From Przewalskia tangutica (Eukaryota > Streptophyta > Magnoliopsida > Solanales > Solanaceae): a stretch of DNA of 64,000 nt. The DNA lies in assembly GCA_029844215.1 (NCBI GenBank), contig CM056725.1, positions 54,225,609 to 54,289,608 of the forward strand. Direction: 5' to 3'. The position numbers and the translations under genes were made by a program. This document shows, piece after piece, positions 13,047 to 22,854 of the stretch. The notes beneath the pieces are model-generated. The model did no database searches. It was not told where the DNA came from and saw nothing but the letters and a program-made list of their open reading frames with translations. Within the stretch, counting starts at the first letter, position 1. Each line of letters starts with the position of its first letter.

Positions 13047-13572
13047 ATGCCTCCAAGGAGGGCAACAGTCGCCCAGAAGGGCAAAACAGTAGCAGGAGCT
13101 ACCAGTCAGACTCAGAGAGTTGATAGGCTCGTGCCCAGGATATACCGGATATTGTGCCACAGTCGGCGAGTTCTTCTGCGCCAGGTTTGAGGCCCCAACA
13201 CCAAAGCCTCTAGTTTCTCAGTTAAGGGAAGACTATAGGGTCATAAGGGAAGCATTTATGTTATTGACCAAGATAGCAGTGCTACAGTTTCATCAGCAGG
13301 AGGTTATTCATCCAGTACAGAAAGTTGTACAGAGGATAGAGGGCCAACGCGGGAATCAGCGTAAGATGGCTAGACCGATTGGTTATCCCGGTGAGTTTTT
13401 GGACGAGCAGCCTCAACAGCGAGTGAGATATTTGTACCAGCCTACCCAGTACATACCCCCGCAGATCACAGGTGGGAGATTGGACCCCACAAGGTATTTA
13501 GGAGCCGGTCCAAGCTCCAAGGGTCGAGGTTCTCAGAGGAGCAGAGGATTTTCTCAGTCGAGGCCACCTATT
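13047..13572 (+). pseudogene. G1 gag, 5' part, interrupted by E7
   Basis: It starts with ATGCCTCCAAGGAGGGC, the conserved gag start (MPPRRAT...QKGK). At least two frameshifts follow, near 13120 and 13180-13220, before a basic Gln/Arg/Gly-rich region (DEQPQQRVR, then GPSSKGRGSQ). The usual ~100-residue structural Gag core, with its PPEFYG and FLPPQ blocks, is absent, just as in G2. This is a family trait, not damage to one copy. At 13573 the frame runs into a minus-strand LTR. The zinc knuckle that follows in G2 (58494-58570) is therefore separated or lost. Gag would form the nucleocapsid particle that packages element RNA. Confidence 0.75.
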
Positions 13573-14612
13573 TTTCACGACCCGACCCGGGCCCGCGACT
13601 GCTGCCCTACCTGGGCACCCTTATAGGTATACATCAGAGATAATCAGCGGAACATACATACTTAACAGGAAATAAATAACAGATTAGCCGATAAGGCTAC
13701 CTTCCTGGATACATCAACTACGTAAAACCAAAAAAAAGCAGTTACCTTTTTCTTTTTCTTTACACAACCCATTCCACAAGATATGACTACAGACCTCTAA
13801 GAATTCTGACATAACAACTGTGACGGGACAGGGCCCCGCCATACCCCTGAATGTACATAAATCTACAATCTCAGGGAACCGTACCAAAAGACAAAGCCTC
13901 CGGAGAAATGGAGTTTTCCAAGAACTGAACAGTGATCCTAAGAGTGTGGATCAACAAGCTATGTACCTCAACTTGCGGCATGAACGCAGCCCCCCGAAGG
14001 AGGTCAGTACGAAATATGTACCAAGTATGTGAAATCAAAATATCAGAATGAAATCATAACAGTCTATATAAAGCTGGAGACATGTATGATAACCAAAATA
14101 ACAGTACACTGTGCCTTGCCAAAGTGAAAGTAATGAAAGCCAGTTTTACCTTTTAAAGACTATTTCAACACATGAATAATAGTCACACAGGGCTACGAAC
14201 ACAAGCCCTCAAATATCATCACATAGTCCAGTAAGGGTCTCAAGCCCACAATATCAATGCGTGCCCGTGGAATCCCCCATCACTACCGACAGCCATAGGT
14301 GTAAAATATAACCATGTGACGCGACCGTGGCATCCTACCTCACTGTCGGCGTACACATATACAATACATATATATATCTCCTGCCCGTGGAATCCCCCAT
14401 CACTGCCGACAACCGTAAGTGTAAAATATAACCATGTGACGCGCCCGTGTCATCCTACCTCACTGTCGGCGTACACATATACAATACATATATATATATA
14501 TCTCATGCCCGTGGAATACCTCATCTCGGGTACATGACTTCATGGAGAGCTAATCCATGGGGTAATAATCGTATATAACATGCCCGTTGAATACCTCATC
14601 TCGGGTACATGT
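13573..14612 (-). repeat. E7: 3' part of a minus-strand LTR
   Basis: A border close to TGTCACGACCC opens at 13573 (first bases TTTCACGA, so the TG is mutated) within G1 gag. It carries the U5 hairpin group (about 13815-14010). It is cut at 14612 by E2. The rest of E7 is not found anywhere to the right. Confidence 0.7.
14262..14505 (-). repeat. 120-bp tandem repeat, two copies
   Basis: GCCCGTGGAATCCCCCATCAC starts near 14263 and again 120 bp later, each unit ending in a short TA-rich run. Degenerate further units with GCCCGTGGAATACC and GCCCGTTGAATACC follow at about 14507 and 14582. Confidence 0.8.
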
Positions 14613-15681
14613 TGTCACGACCCGACCCCGGGGTCGCGACTAGTGCCCTACCTGGGCACCCCGTTCAGGTATACATCAGAGAATAGAAGTGGAACATACA
14701 CAACACATAACCATGTTTAGACAATCAACATCACAGGTTAGCCGATAAGACCGCTTTCCATAAAATATACATAACCAAAAGTAAAACAGTACAACTCTGT
14801 TCTTACAGCCCAAACCACAAATGTGACTACAGACCTCTAGGAATAACAACTGTGGCGGGACAGGGCCCCGCCATACCCCTGAATGTACATAATATCTACA
14901 ACATCAGGGAAAACCGTACCAAAAAGACAAGCCTCCGGAGAAATGGAGCTTCTGACACCTGATCAGTGATCCTAAGAATGAGGATCCACCACCTGCTTAC
15001 CCCTACCTGCGGCATGAACGCAGCCCCCGAGGAAGGGGGTCAGTACACAATATGTACTAAGTATGCGAAACTGGAAAAATACTGTAAATACATCATAAGT
15101 CTAAAACAAAGCCGGAGACATGTATGATAATCAAATTACAGTACACTGTGCCTTACTAACAATGAGAGTAAACAAGAGTATACTTTACTGCATAAAAATA
15201 GGAGGCTCATGATCAAAGCAGGGCCACCCGCCCGCAGTATCATTAAGCAATCCTACTCCTGGGACTATTTCACCCGCAAGGGTCGTGTGGACCCGCATGA
15301 GGTATTCCTCGCATAGACTGTATCCGCCCGCATAGGTCATATAGACCCGCATGAGGTATTCCTCGCATAGGACTGGTCCGTCCGGCATGGGACTGTTTCA
15401 CCCGCATAAGCCCTTACGGACCCGCATGAGGTATTCCTCGCATCATGGGTAGCAAATCCACGGAATATGCAAATGCCACAAACCCGGGGAATGACCTCGT
15501 AATGAATAATATGTCACTAGCACAAACCGGCTATCATACATAACATAAGCACTACCGGCTTATCATACATAATATAAGTAAGTTAAGAAATCCCCTAACT
15601 TCTTATTAGTCTTGTTCATATACCCTCTCGTTTTAGTTTACTTAAGGCACTAACATGTCTTTATAAAATTCAGGAATTTAA
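14613..15681 (-). repeat. E2 3' LTR, terminal part (left of E1)
   Basis: It begins TGTCACGACCC and holds, in reverse, the U5 hairpins (14850-15045) and a set of GCGGGTCC / GAGGTATTCC repeats (15290-15440). It continues after E1 at 25375 with the shared ACCCAAAGTACTACGTAC motif. Confidence 0.85.
15677..15681. repeat. Target-site duplication of E1, left copy (TTTAA)
   Basis: TTTAA directly precedes the E1 5' LTR and is repeated exactly at 25370-25374 after the 3' LTR. It marks a normal 5-bp integrase-made insertion. Confidence 0.95.
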
Positions 15682-16112
15682 TGTTATACCCCGTATTTCC
15701 AGAGTATGTACGTAAGGGAATACGTACAAAAGTCTAGCCTTAAAGTTAAGCCTTGGACGTTTTTTATTTGTGCACAACTCACTAAAAGAATCGTTTTCCG
15801 ACGAAACGTTTCCACATCTTTCGTAGGGCAAATTCCGGCTATGCCATTTCTATTTTTTGCGGATTTTTCCGAGAGACGAAACATTTTGGACCAACGGGAG
15901 GGCGACACTTGGCACCCTCCAATTTGTGGACTTGAAATCGTCCATTGGACGAATTGGACAATGAAGTGCACGTTTTTTGTGCCTTTGCACAAGTCAAGGA
16001 TTAGGTAGGATATTTTGTGTGCAAGTTGGCCAAGGACACTTGCCCTAATCTTGACCTTACACTTGCCTAGCACTTGGCTAAATCTTGGCCCTTGGTTGGC
16101 CATGTCTTGACC

Positions 16113-16120
16113 TATAAATA
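16113..16120 (+). promoter_or_regulatory. E1 5' LTR TATA box
   Basis: TATAAATA lies 431 bp into the LTR, inside a block repeated in the 3' LTR (23286-23293) and E3 (30453-30460). It is the only good core promoter in this region, so transcription should start about 30 bp downstream, leaving roughly 1.8 kb of R/U5 leader. Confidence 0.75.
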
Positions 16121-16884
16121 CCCCCTTAAGATGAAGAGTTCTTCATCCACAAATTCCTTTCCAAGTGTTGAAAATCATCTCCTCTCCCTTGTAGCCTTTT
16201 TTAGTCAACACCCCTTTTAGTGAGCTTGGCCGAGGCAACCCCTCCCCCCTAGCCTAGCCGAAATCTACCCCTCTCCCTTGGTAGAAAAGTTTCCTTCTAG
16301 TATTGTTATTATGCCCAAAATACCCTAGCCCAAATCCCTTAGTCCTTAGTAGAAGTTGTGAAGAACTTCTAAGGTTTCTTGGAGCTACCGGAGCGTACAA
16401 CTTAGGAGCTAAACCTTGCTCAGGCGTGACTTTATCAAGGATATTATTGGGCTTACCGATGTAAACAATCCTAACCCTCTTTGAATTAGAGAATACATAC
16501 TGTAGTAGTATAAGAATAAGTATTAAATACTTAGAAGAATATCACAGAATAGAATTGAACTGTTATCACAGTAGAAGGGTCTAAAAGAAGAATAATCAAA
16601 TTGTACTTACATAGGACTGTTTTCACAGTAGACTTGAGTAGCTCACCGGGTAGGGTAGTGCTGCCAAATTTTCCGTAGGATATAGAACCCTCTGTTTAGA
16701 ATCATACAAAGTAGTTCAACGCGTTGATAGACGTGTCTGACTATTATAGGTTGATTCTCTGCGCGCGACATATTCAACTTGGCAGGTGGTTTTCGCTGAG
16801 AAGGTATGTGATTCTTCCTAAAGCATGATATTTTATAATATATATGTAGTACGGTAGACGTATATGTTTTAACTGAATAATAAC

Positions 16885-16990
16885 TACGGCAATGTCTTTG
16901 ACTTAAGCCTGAATAATACTTACGGCAATGCCTCACGGCTTAAGCCTGAATAATACTTACGGCAATGCCTCACGGCTTAAGCCTGAATAA
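16885..16990 (+). repeat. 36-bp tandem repeat, three copies
   Basis: CTGAATAATACTTACGGCAA and GCCTCACGGCTTAAG alternate three times. In the 3' LTR (24050-24150) the same array shows lost bases at CTG and CGG. Confidence 0.8.
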
Positions 16991-17963
16991 TAAAGAACTG
17001 AAAGCATTTCAAAAGAATACTGAATCATTTTTAACAGAAGAGAACTAATCGGTTTTTAAAACAGGAGCTTAAGAGTTATACTAGCTTTATGGGAAGTTAA
17101 GTATAACCACTTAAGATTGATAAAAGAAACAGTTTGCCTATGTATTTATAACAGACTTATATTGACTTGTGAAAAGAATAATAAGATGGTTTGATAAAGT
17201 AGACATGATATGATGCTATGTGTGTTAGTGTCTTGTAACGTTTGTATAAGAGAGTATTCTTGTTGTGCTTATGTTGTTTAACGATAAGCTGTTATGTTAG
17301 TATAATATCACTCACCTCTTGACATATTACCGGGGGTTAAGCTGCCCTCCGATGCGGGGTAGACTCAGGCGGTCTGGGACCATGATTCGAGAATACCTCA
17401 TGCGGGTCCAGGGGACCTATGCGGAGCTACGGGAGTTCCAGGTTAGTGATGCGGGGTTATACCTCATGCGGTCTATGTGGCCATGCGGACTACGAGTCCA
17501 GGACGATGCCGAGGAGTAGCTACCCTCGACGCGGTTATGTACTATGCGGGCCTATGTGAGTGGCCTATGCGACTACGGAGTCCGTGATTAGGCTTGCATG
17601 GTGATACTACGCAATTGGCCTGCTCGATCATTCGCAACCCGTAAAAGACACATTCGATTTACCTATTGTTGCTCTTATTTGTGATGTGGCACTATGTGCG
17701 GTTTCCTTGGTTGTTTCATACATACTTGCAAAACTGATTTTTAGATGATATGTTTTCATTTAAGTACTTTACAGTTTCATATACTTAGTACTCAGATCGA
17801 CTCCTTCGGGGGGCTGAGCGTATAAAGAGGCCAGAGCCTCTAACACGGGAACAGACCCGAACCGTGGCTCTCCGTATGACACGTCCACTGTGTATGGGAT
17901 CGCAAGCAGCCCGGTACCATTTGTTGGGTCTCCGGAGTGAGACTCGCGGTAAAGTGATAAAAG

Positions 17964-17975
17964 TGGTATCAGAGC
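17964..17975 (+). other. E1 primer-binding site
   Basis: TGGTATCAGAGC, complementary to the initiator tRNA-Met 3' end, begins 5 bases after the LTR end. Confidence 0.92.
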
Positions 17976-18021
17976 AGTTAATCCTCGGAAAGTGTCTACA
18001 GACTGTATCTAGTAGAGTCTT

Positions 18022-18055
18022 GATTATCGGTGTGTTGTGCACCACACCAATAATC
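18022..18055 (+). other. E1 leader hairpin with GTGCAC loop
   Basis: GATTATCGGTGTG (18022-18034) pairs with CACACCAATAATC (18043-18055) with a single mismatch at stem position 7. The 8-nt loop TTGTGCAC contains the self-complementary hexamer GTGCAC. It lies 46 nt downstream of the primer-binding site and upstream of gag. Confidence 0.65.
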
Positions 18056-18166
18056 AGGAGGCTATAGGATATTTAGGATTGGTTTACATTCTTCTCACTC
18101 TGAGATCGTGCTTTAGAGCTGTGTTAAAGTTGGACCCCTCTAACGTATTCCTTTCTCAGAATGCTT

Positions 18167-19425
18167 ATGCCTCCACGTAAGGCAACCCGCCCGTGCGGCA
18201 AGGCAAATGAGGAGTCGCTAGTGGGACACCTAGAGTCACGAGGCTCGGGCGGTCTATACCGAGACGGCGAGTTCTACGACGCCGCCCCAAAGCAGAGACT
18301 ACAAGATTAGCACCTCCCGCCCCACACCGGGCGGAGGAGATAGGGTACAAGGAGATGGCCCACTATTGGCTAGGATTGTGGCGAACACGAGGCCAGGTTG
18401 CGCAGCCTGGGCCCCACCCTGCATTCGTAGTTCACCCGAGGGCGAGTCCGAGGCTACGAGACTTCCCGAGTTGTAGCCCGCCAGAGTTTTACTGTCGAGG
18501 CCGGAGGATGATCCGCAGGAGTTCATCCGCGCCACAGAGATTTTGAGAGTGATCGTGGCCGAGACCGAGTCCGTGATCTTTGGTTCACATAGGCTGCGTG
18601 ATACCGCAATCGATTGGTTTGATTCATGAGCTATCACGGGAGAGCACGCCCCCGCCTACTTGGGATGAGTTCTCGAGGCTTTCTCACTCACTTCTTGCCT
18701 CCACAGATGGCGAGGGCGCGGCCGATAGATTTTTACCGCTAAGGCGAGAGGACGCACCGTCGTGAGTACAATGTCGAGTTTGATTCATTGGCTCGATATG
18801 TCCCGGCTGGTAGCAGAATATGGAGGATAGGTGCACCGCCACGCCATCGGGCTAGATGATTATATGGCCGAAGTCATGTGGTGTTTCTCTTCACCGTATG
18901 GACATTACCCGCATGCAGCTCATGCTCTTGGATGTGAGGCGTAGAGATCGACGGTTGACAGCAGCGAGAAGACCAGACGGCGAGGTCTTTTGGTGGCTAT
19001 CGTAGTGGGCGGCCTCAAGCCGATCTAGATTTGCACCACACCACCTCGAGCACTTCTGACCGCCCTCAAGACACCAGACATTCGAGAGCGCACTGTGGCC
19101 CCGTGACTTCGCACATCCAGGCGCAGAGGATCGCCGACGGACCACCTCGCCGGTGGCCGACGCAGATCCCACTTCGGAGTTGTGGTACTATGGGAGCTTG
19201 TTTCGATTATGGCCGCAGGTCACTATGCGAGGAACCGTCCACCGGGCAAAGGCTTGATGGTAGGTCACCACAGTTCTTTCGTCGGGTCTTCTTCATCCCC
19301 GACAGCTACTCGCCCTGGAGGGCAAGGTACTCATGGACCAGCAGGTCGCGGCAGAGGTCGTGGCGCGGATCCCAGTTCTAGCGGTCCTCAGAACCGCATT
19401 TATGCTTTGTCCACCGACAGATCGT
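18167..19425 (+). pseudogene. E1 gag, frameshifted
   Basis: The conserved start ATGCCTCCACGTAAGGC (MPPRKAT) is at 18167. Fragments of the structural Gag core can be followed in different frames at about 18480-18830, such as the segments equivalent to PPEFY, DDPQEFIR and FDSLARY. The zinc-knuckle region is near 19183-19250, but the first knuckle reads CFDYG and the second GHYARNRP, so Cys ligands are replaced by Tyr and Arg. A basic Gly/Arg-rich tail (GRGRG) and the junction SSGPQNRIYAL follow. There are frameshifts every 60-150 bases. Gag would form the virus-like particle; this copy cannot make it as read. Confidence 0.8.
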
Positions 19426-21470
19426 GAGGCCTCACCTAATGTCGCCACAGTACCTTATCGCTCGGGTTTGATGTGTATGCTTTGATAGATCCGGTTCTAC
19501 TGCCCTATATCTCCCTTTGTTGCTAGTATGATAGGGATAGAGCCTGAGTCCATAGATCCTTTCGAGGTAGCTACGTCAGTGGGTGATTCAGTGGTAGCTC
19601 GGCGGGTATATAGAGCTTGTCCTGTGACCATTTACAGTCGTCGGACCCTAGCCGACTTGATAGAGTTGGAGATGATTGACTTCGACGTGATCATGTGGAT
19701 GGATTGGCTAGCTTCTTGCTACGCCAATGTAGACTGCAGAGAGAGAGTAGTACGGTTCCAGTTTCGGCGAGCCGTTGTTGAGTGGGAGGGGAGCTCGGTA
19801 TCGACGAGGGGGAGGTTTTTTTCCTACCTCAAGGCTAGGAAGATGGTGCAGAAGGGGTATATCTACCATCTCGTTCGGGTGTTTGATACTGAAGCTGCGG
19901 TACCAGATTTTCCGCTTCCCATGGTCGAGAGTTCCCGCACGTGTTTCGCACGACCTCCGGGTATCCCTCCTAGAGGAGATTGAGTTTGTATTGACATATT
20001 GCGGACACTCGCCTATTTCCATTCCGCCATACGTAATGGCACCGCCGAGTTGAGAGAGTTGAAGGATCGGCTTAGAGATTTCTGGAGAAGCGGCTTCATC
20101 AGCCTAGTGTTTCTCCTCGGGAGCGCCAGATTGTTTGTGAAGAAGGGCAGACGCTGCGCATGTGTTGATTACAGCGTTGAACAAGGTGACCATTAAGAAC
20201 AGATACCCTTCCGTGATTGATGATTTGTTCGACTGGCCATGTGGTGCGAGATGCTTCTCCAAGATTGATCTACGGTCGCTATCATCAAAGTGCGAGTCGA
20301 GAGGTGGATGTCCCTAGATCGCATTCGTGACCCAGACGGGCATTATGAGTTCGTGGTCATGTCTTTGTTGACCAATGCTCGCAGTATTCATGGATTTGAT
20401 GAACCGAGTGTTCAAACCATTCTTGGACACGCTTGTGATAGTGTTCATCGATGATATCTTGGTTTATTCTCGCCAGAGCAGAGCATGCGAGCATTTGAGG
20501 ACTGTGGCCGACAGCTTCTCCAGACCAGCTTATGCGCCAAGTTTTCCAAATGTGAGTTTTGGTTGACTTGATGGCGTTGGGCATATTGTCGGGCTGATGG
20601 CATTCGAGTGGATACGCCAAGATCGAGACGATCGAGACTTGCCTAGACCTACTACTCCGGCGAGGTTCGCGATTTCGGGCCTTGCAGATATTATCGGCGT
20701 TCGTGGAGAAGTTTGCTTCTATCTTCGCACCATTGACTAGGTGACTCGTAAGGCCAAGTTTCATGGACCGATGCTTGTGGAGCGTGGTTTCCGATTCTTG
20801 AAAGAGACCGACGACGCTCGCTTCTTACTTCTTCCGAGGTCCGGATGGTTATGTCGTGTATTGCGATCGCGGGCATCGGGTTGGGATGTGTTGATGCAGC
20901 ATGGCAAGGTTATAGCATAAGCATCCCGACACCAAGAAACACGAGGAACTACCCCACCCATGATTTGGAGTCGCAACCGTGATTCACGCCAAGATCTGGA
21001 GGCACTATTTGTATGGGGTTCACGTGGATATTTATACGCACCACAAGTGCCTCCAGATATCTTCACCAGAGGAGTCGAACTTACGGCGAGACGGTGGTTA
21101 GAGTTTCTTAAGGTTTAAGATGTTGATTTGCTGTACCACCCGGGAAAGCCAATGTGGCGTATGCTCTTAGTCGTAGGTCGATGGGAGCCTATCGATGTGC
21201 AGCTAGAGAGGGACATGGTTCGTGATTTGCATCCGTTAGCGAGCCTGGTGTCCGTTTGATTGATTTTGATAGCAGGGGTTAGAGTTCGTGAGGTTGCCGA
21301 GTCTTCCATCGCCGAGGAGGTGAAGAGGCAACAGCTCGAGGATCCACTTTGATTCGATATCGTGATACGCCTCTTCGTGAGGCGCGGTCCTTTTGAGGTA
21401 GCACCATGGGGTGCTAAGGTTTGAGGGCGTGTTGTGTGTTCCGGATGTTTCAGACTTCGACAGGTTCTTG
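19426..21470 (+). pseudogene. E1 pol: protease, RT and RNase H, frameshifted
   Basis: The protease active site LIDPG, the Tekay-type form of the aspartic protease motif, is at 19482-19496. The protease body is open at 19528-19983 (DSVVARRVY, then FDVIMWMDWLA, where relatives have MGMDWL). The RT follows in pieces from about 20040 and keeps the catalytic FIDD motif at 20444-20455. RNase H and its connection span about 20750-21180, including a YHPGK-like block near 21130. Nearly every domain changes frame several times. Compared with E3, many lost bases sit at CAG or CTG triplets, so some of these breaks may be sequence errors. Confidence 0.8.
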
Positions 21471-22251
21471 GGAAGCACACATAGCAAGCGTTACTATCCA
21501 TCCGTGGTCGACCAAGATGTACCACGACCTTAGATCCGTGTATTGGTGGGATGGCTGAAGAGGACGCCAAGAGTTCGTAGCTCAGTGCCCATGTTGTCAG
21601 CAGGTGAAGGTAGAGCACCAGAGGCCTGGTGGTTTGTTACAGACGATTGAGATCCCGACCTGGAAGTGGGAGGTAATCAACATGGATTTTATCACAGGAT
21701 TACCTCGCACTCAGAGGAGACATGATTCTATATGGGTTATCGTCGACAGGCTGACGAAATCAGCCCACTTTCTTCCCGTCAGGACGACTTTTTCGGCTGA
21801 GGATTATGCCAGACTTTACATCCGAGAGGTCGTCAGACTGCATGGAGTCCCTATTTCGATCATATCAGACAGAGGAGCCCAGTTTACGGCTAACTTCTGG
21901 AGGTCTTTCCAGAGAGGTTTAGGGACGCAGGTGAGCCTGAGTACTGCATTCCATCCACAGACAGACGGACAGGCCGAGCGCACTATCCAGACTCTTGAGG
22001 ATATGCTGCGAGCCTGTGTTATCGACTTCAGGGGTAGCTGGGAGGATCATTTGCCTCTAGTTGAGTTCGCGTACAATAATAGCTACCACTCCAGTATTCA
22101 GATGGCGCCTTATGAGGCCTTGTATGGGAGGAAGTGCAGATCGCCTATAGGTTGGTTCGATGTGGGCGAGGTGCAGTTAGTGGGACCAGATTTGGTGCAG
22201 CAGGCAGTGGATAAGGTGAAGCTTATCCGAGAGCGGCTATTGATACCGTAG
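21471..22251 (+). pseudogene. E1 integrase, catalytic core intact
   Basis: The zinc-binding N-terminus is broken by frameshifts (21471-21603). From 21604 a 215-codon open frame covers the whole catalytic core. Counting from its Met, Asp28 (in NMDFITG), Asp89 (in ISDRGAQF) and Glu125 (in GQAERTIQ) form the DDE triad, with exactly 35 residues between the last two. The later YNNSYHSS and ALYGRKCRSP blocks are conserved. Its Met is internal to the family protein, not a true start. The frame ends at 22249 just after LIRERLL, where relatives continue into AAQSRQKSY. Integrase inserts the cDNA; the 5-bp duplications in this window are its footprint. Confidence 0.85.
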
Positions 22252-22717
22252 TCGGCAAGTCGTATGCAGATCATCGTCGTCGGCATCTGGAGTTCGCAGT
22301 TCATGATTGGGTTTTCCTAAAAGTGTCACCCATGAAGGGTGTGATGAGATTCGGGAAGAAGGGGAAACTCAGCCCAGGGTAGGCAAGGTTGCCTATGAGT
22401 TGGATCTGCCGTCCGACCTGGAGGCAGTACATCCGGTTTTTCACGTATCTATGCTGAGGAGATGTATCGGGGATCCATCTAGGGTACACCCGATTGACGA
22501 TGTCCAGGTGACCGAGGGGTTATCGTATGAGGAGGTTCCCATAGCGATAATCGATCGTCAGGTTAGGCGTCTGCGGACCAAGGACGTGGCTTCCGTCAAA
22601 GTCTTGTGGCGGAACGAGCTCAGGGAGGAGATGACTTGGGAAGCCGAGGAAGACATGAGGCAGAAGTATCCTCACCTATTCCCCACACCTCCAGGTAATT
22701 CACTTTCCTACTTGTAA
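22252..22717 (+). pseudogene. E1 integrase C-terminus and chromodomain
   Basis: After a frameshift the GVMRFGKKGKLSP block appears near 22340. About 30 bp encoding the next residues are then missing, and a clean frame runs to 22717 (VGKVAYELDLP, HPVFHVSML). At its end are the chromodomain blocks RQVRRLRTK, VKVLWRN and TWEAEEDM. Chromodomains bind methylated histone H3 and steer insertion to heterochromatin, which fits the nest seen here. The C-terminus LFPTPPGN is like that of E2. Confidence 0.85.
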
Positions 22718-22820
22718 ATCTTCATTATCGTTTATGCCTTAGTGTTGTTCTGTGGCCGTGTGTGGCATTTGCAACTGTTTAAGTTATGAAGAATCTTATC
22801 GTTAACTGTCTTGGGAAGGA

Positions 22821-22854
22821 ACATTCGGGACGAATGTTTCTAAGGGGGGGAGAA
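22821..22854 (+). promoter_or_regulatory. E1 polypurine tract with upstream hairpin
   Basis: ACATTCGGGACGAATGT (22821-22837) folds into 7-bp arms with a GGA loop and is followed by TTCTAAGGGGGGGAGAA, whose purine run ends at the LTR border. Confidence 0.88.

Larger units (their letters stand above)
15682..17959 (+). repeat. E1 5' LTR
   Basis: It starts TGTTATACCCCGTATTTCC and follows the 3' LTR closely for about 2.1 kb. From about 17814, just after CCTTCGGGGGGCTG, it diverges: the last 143 bp have no counterpart in the 3' LTR, whose equivalent is 395 bp. It ends GTGATA instead of GTGACA. The sequence of LTR, AA spacer and primer site is otherwise normal. Confidence 0.85.

Noticed and set aside
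10795..13572. G1 and G2 as one element split by the nest
   Set aside because: Both have an LTR end, primer site, leader hairpin and the same gag segment, so they are two copies.
17964..17980. Possible tRNA gene near TGGTATCAGAGC
   Set aside because: Only the 12 bases complementary to the tRNA 3' end are present; no cloverleaf. It is a primer-binding site.
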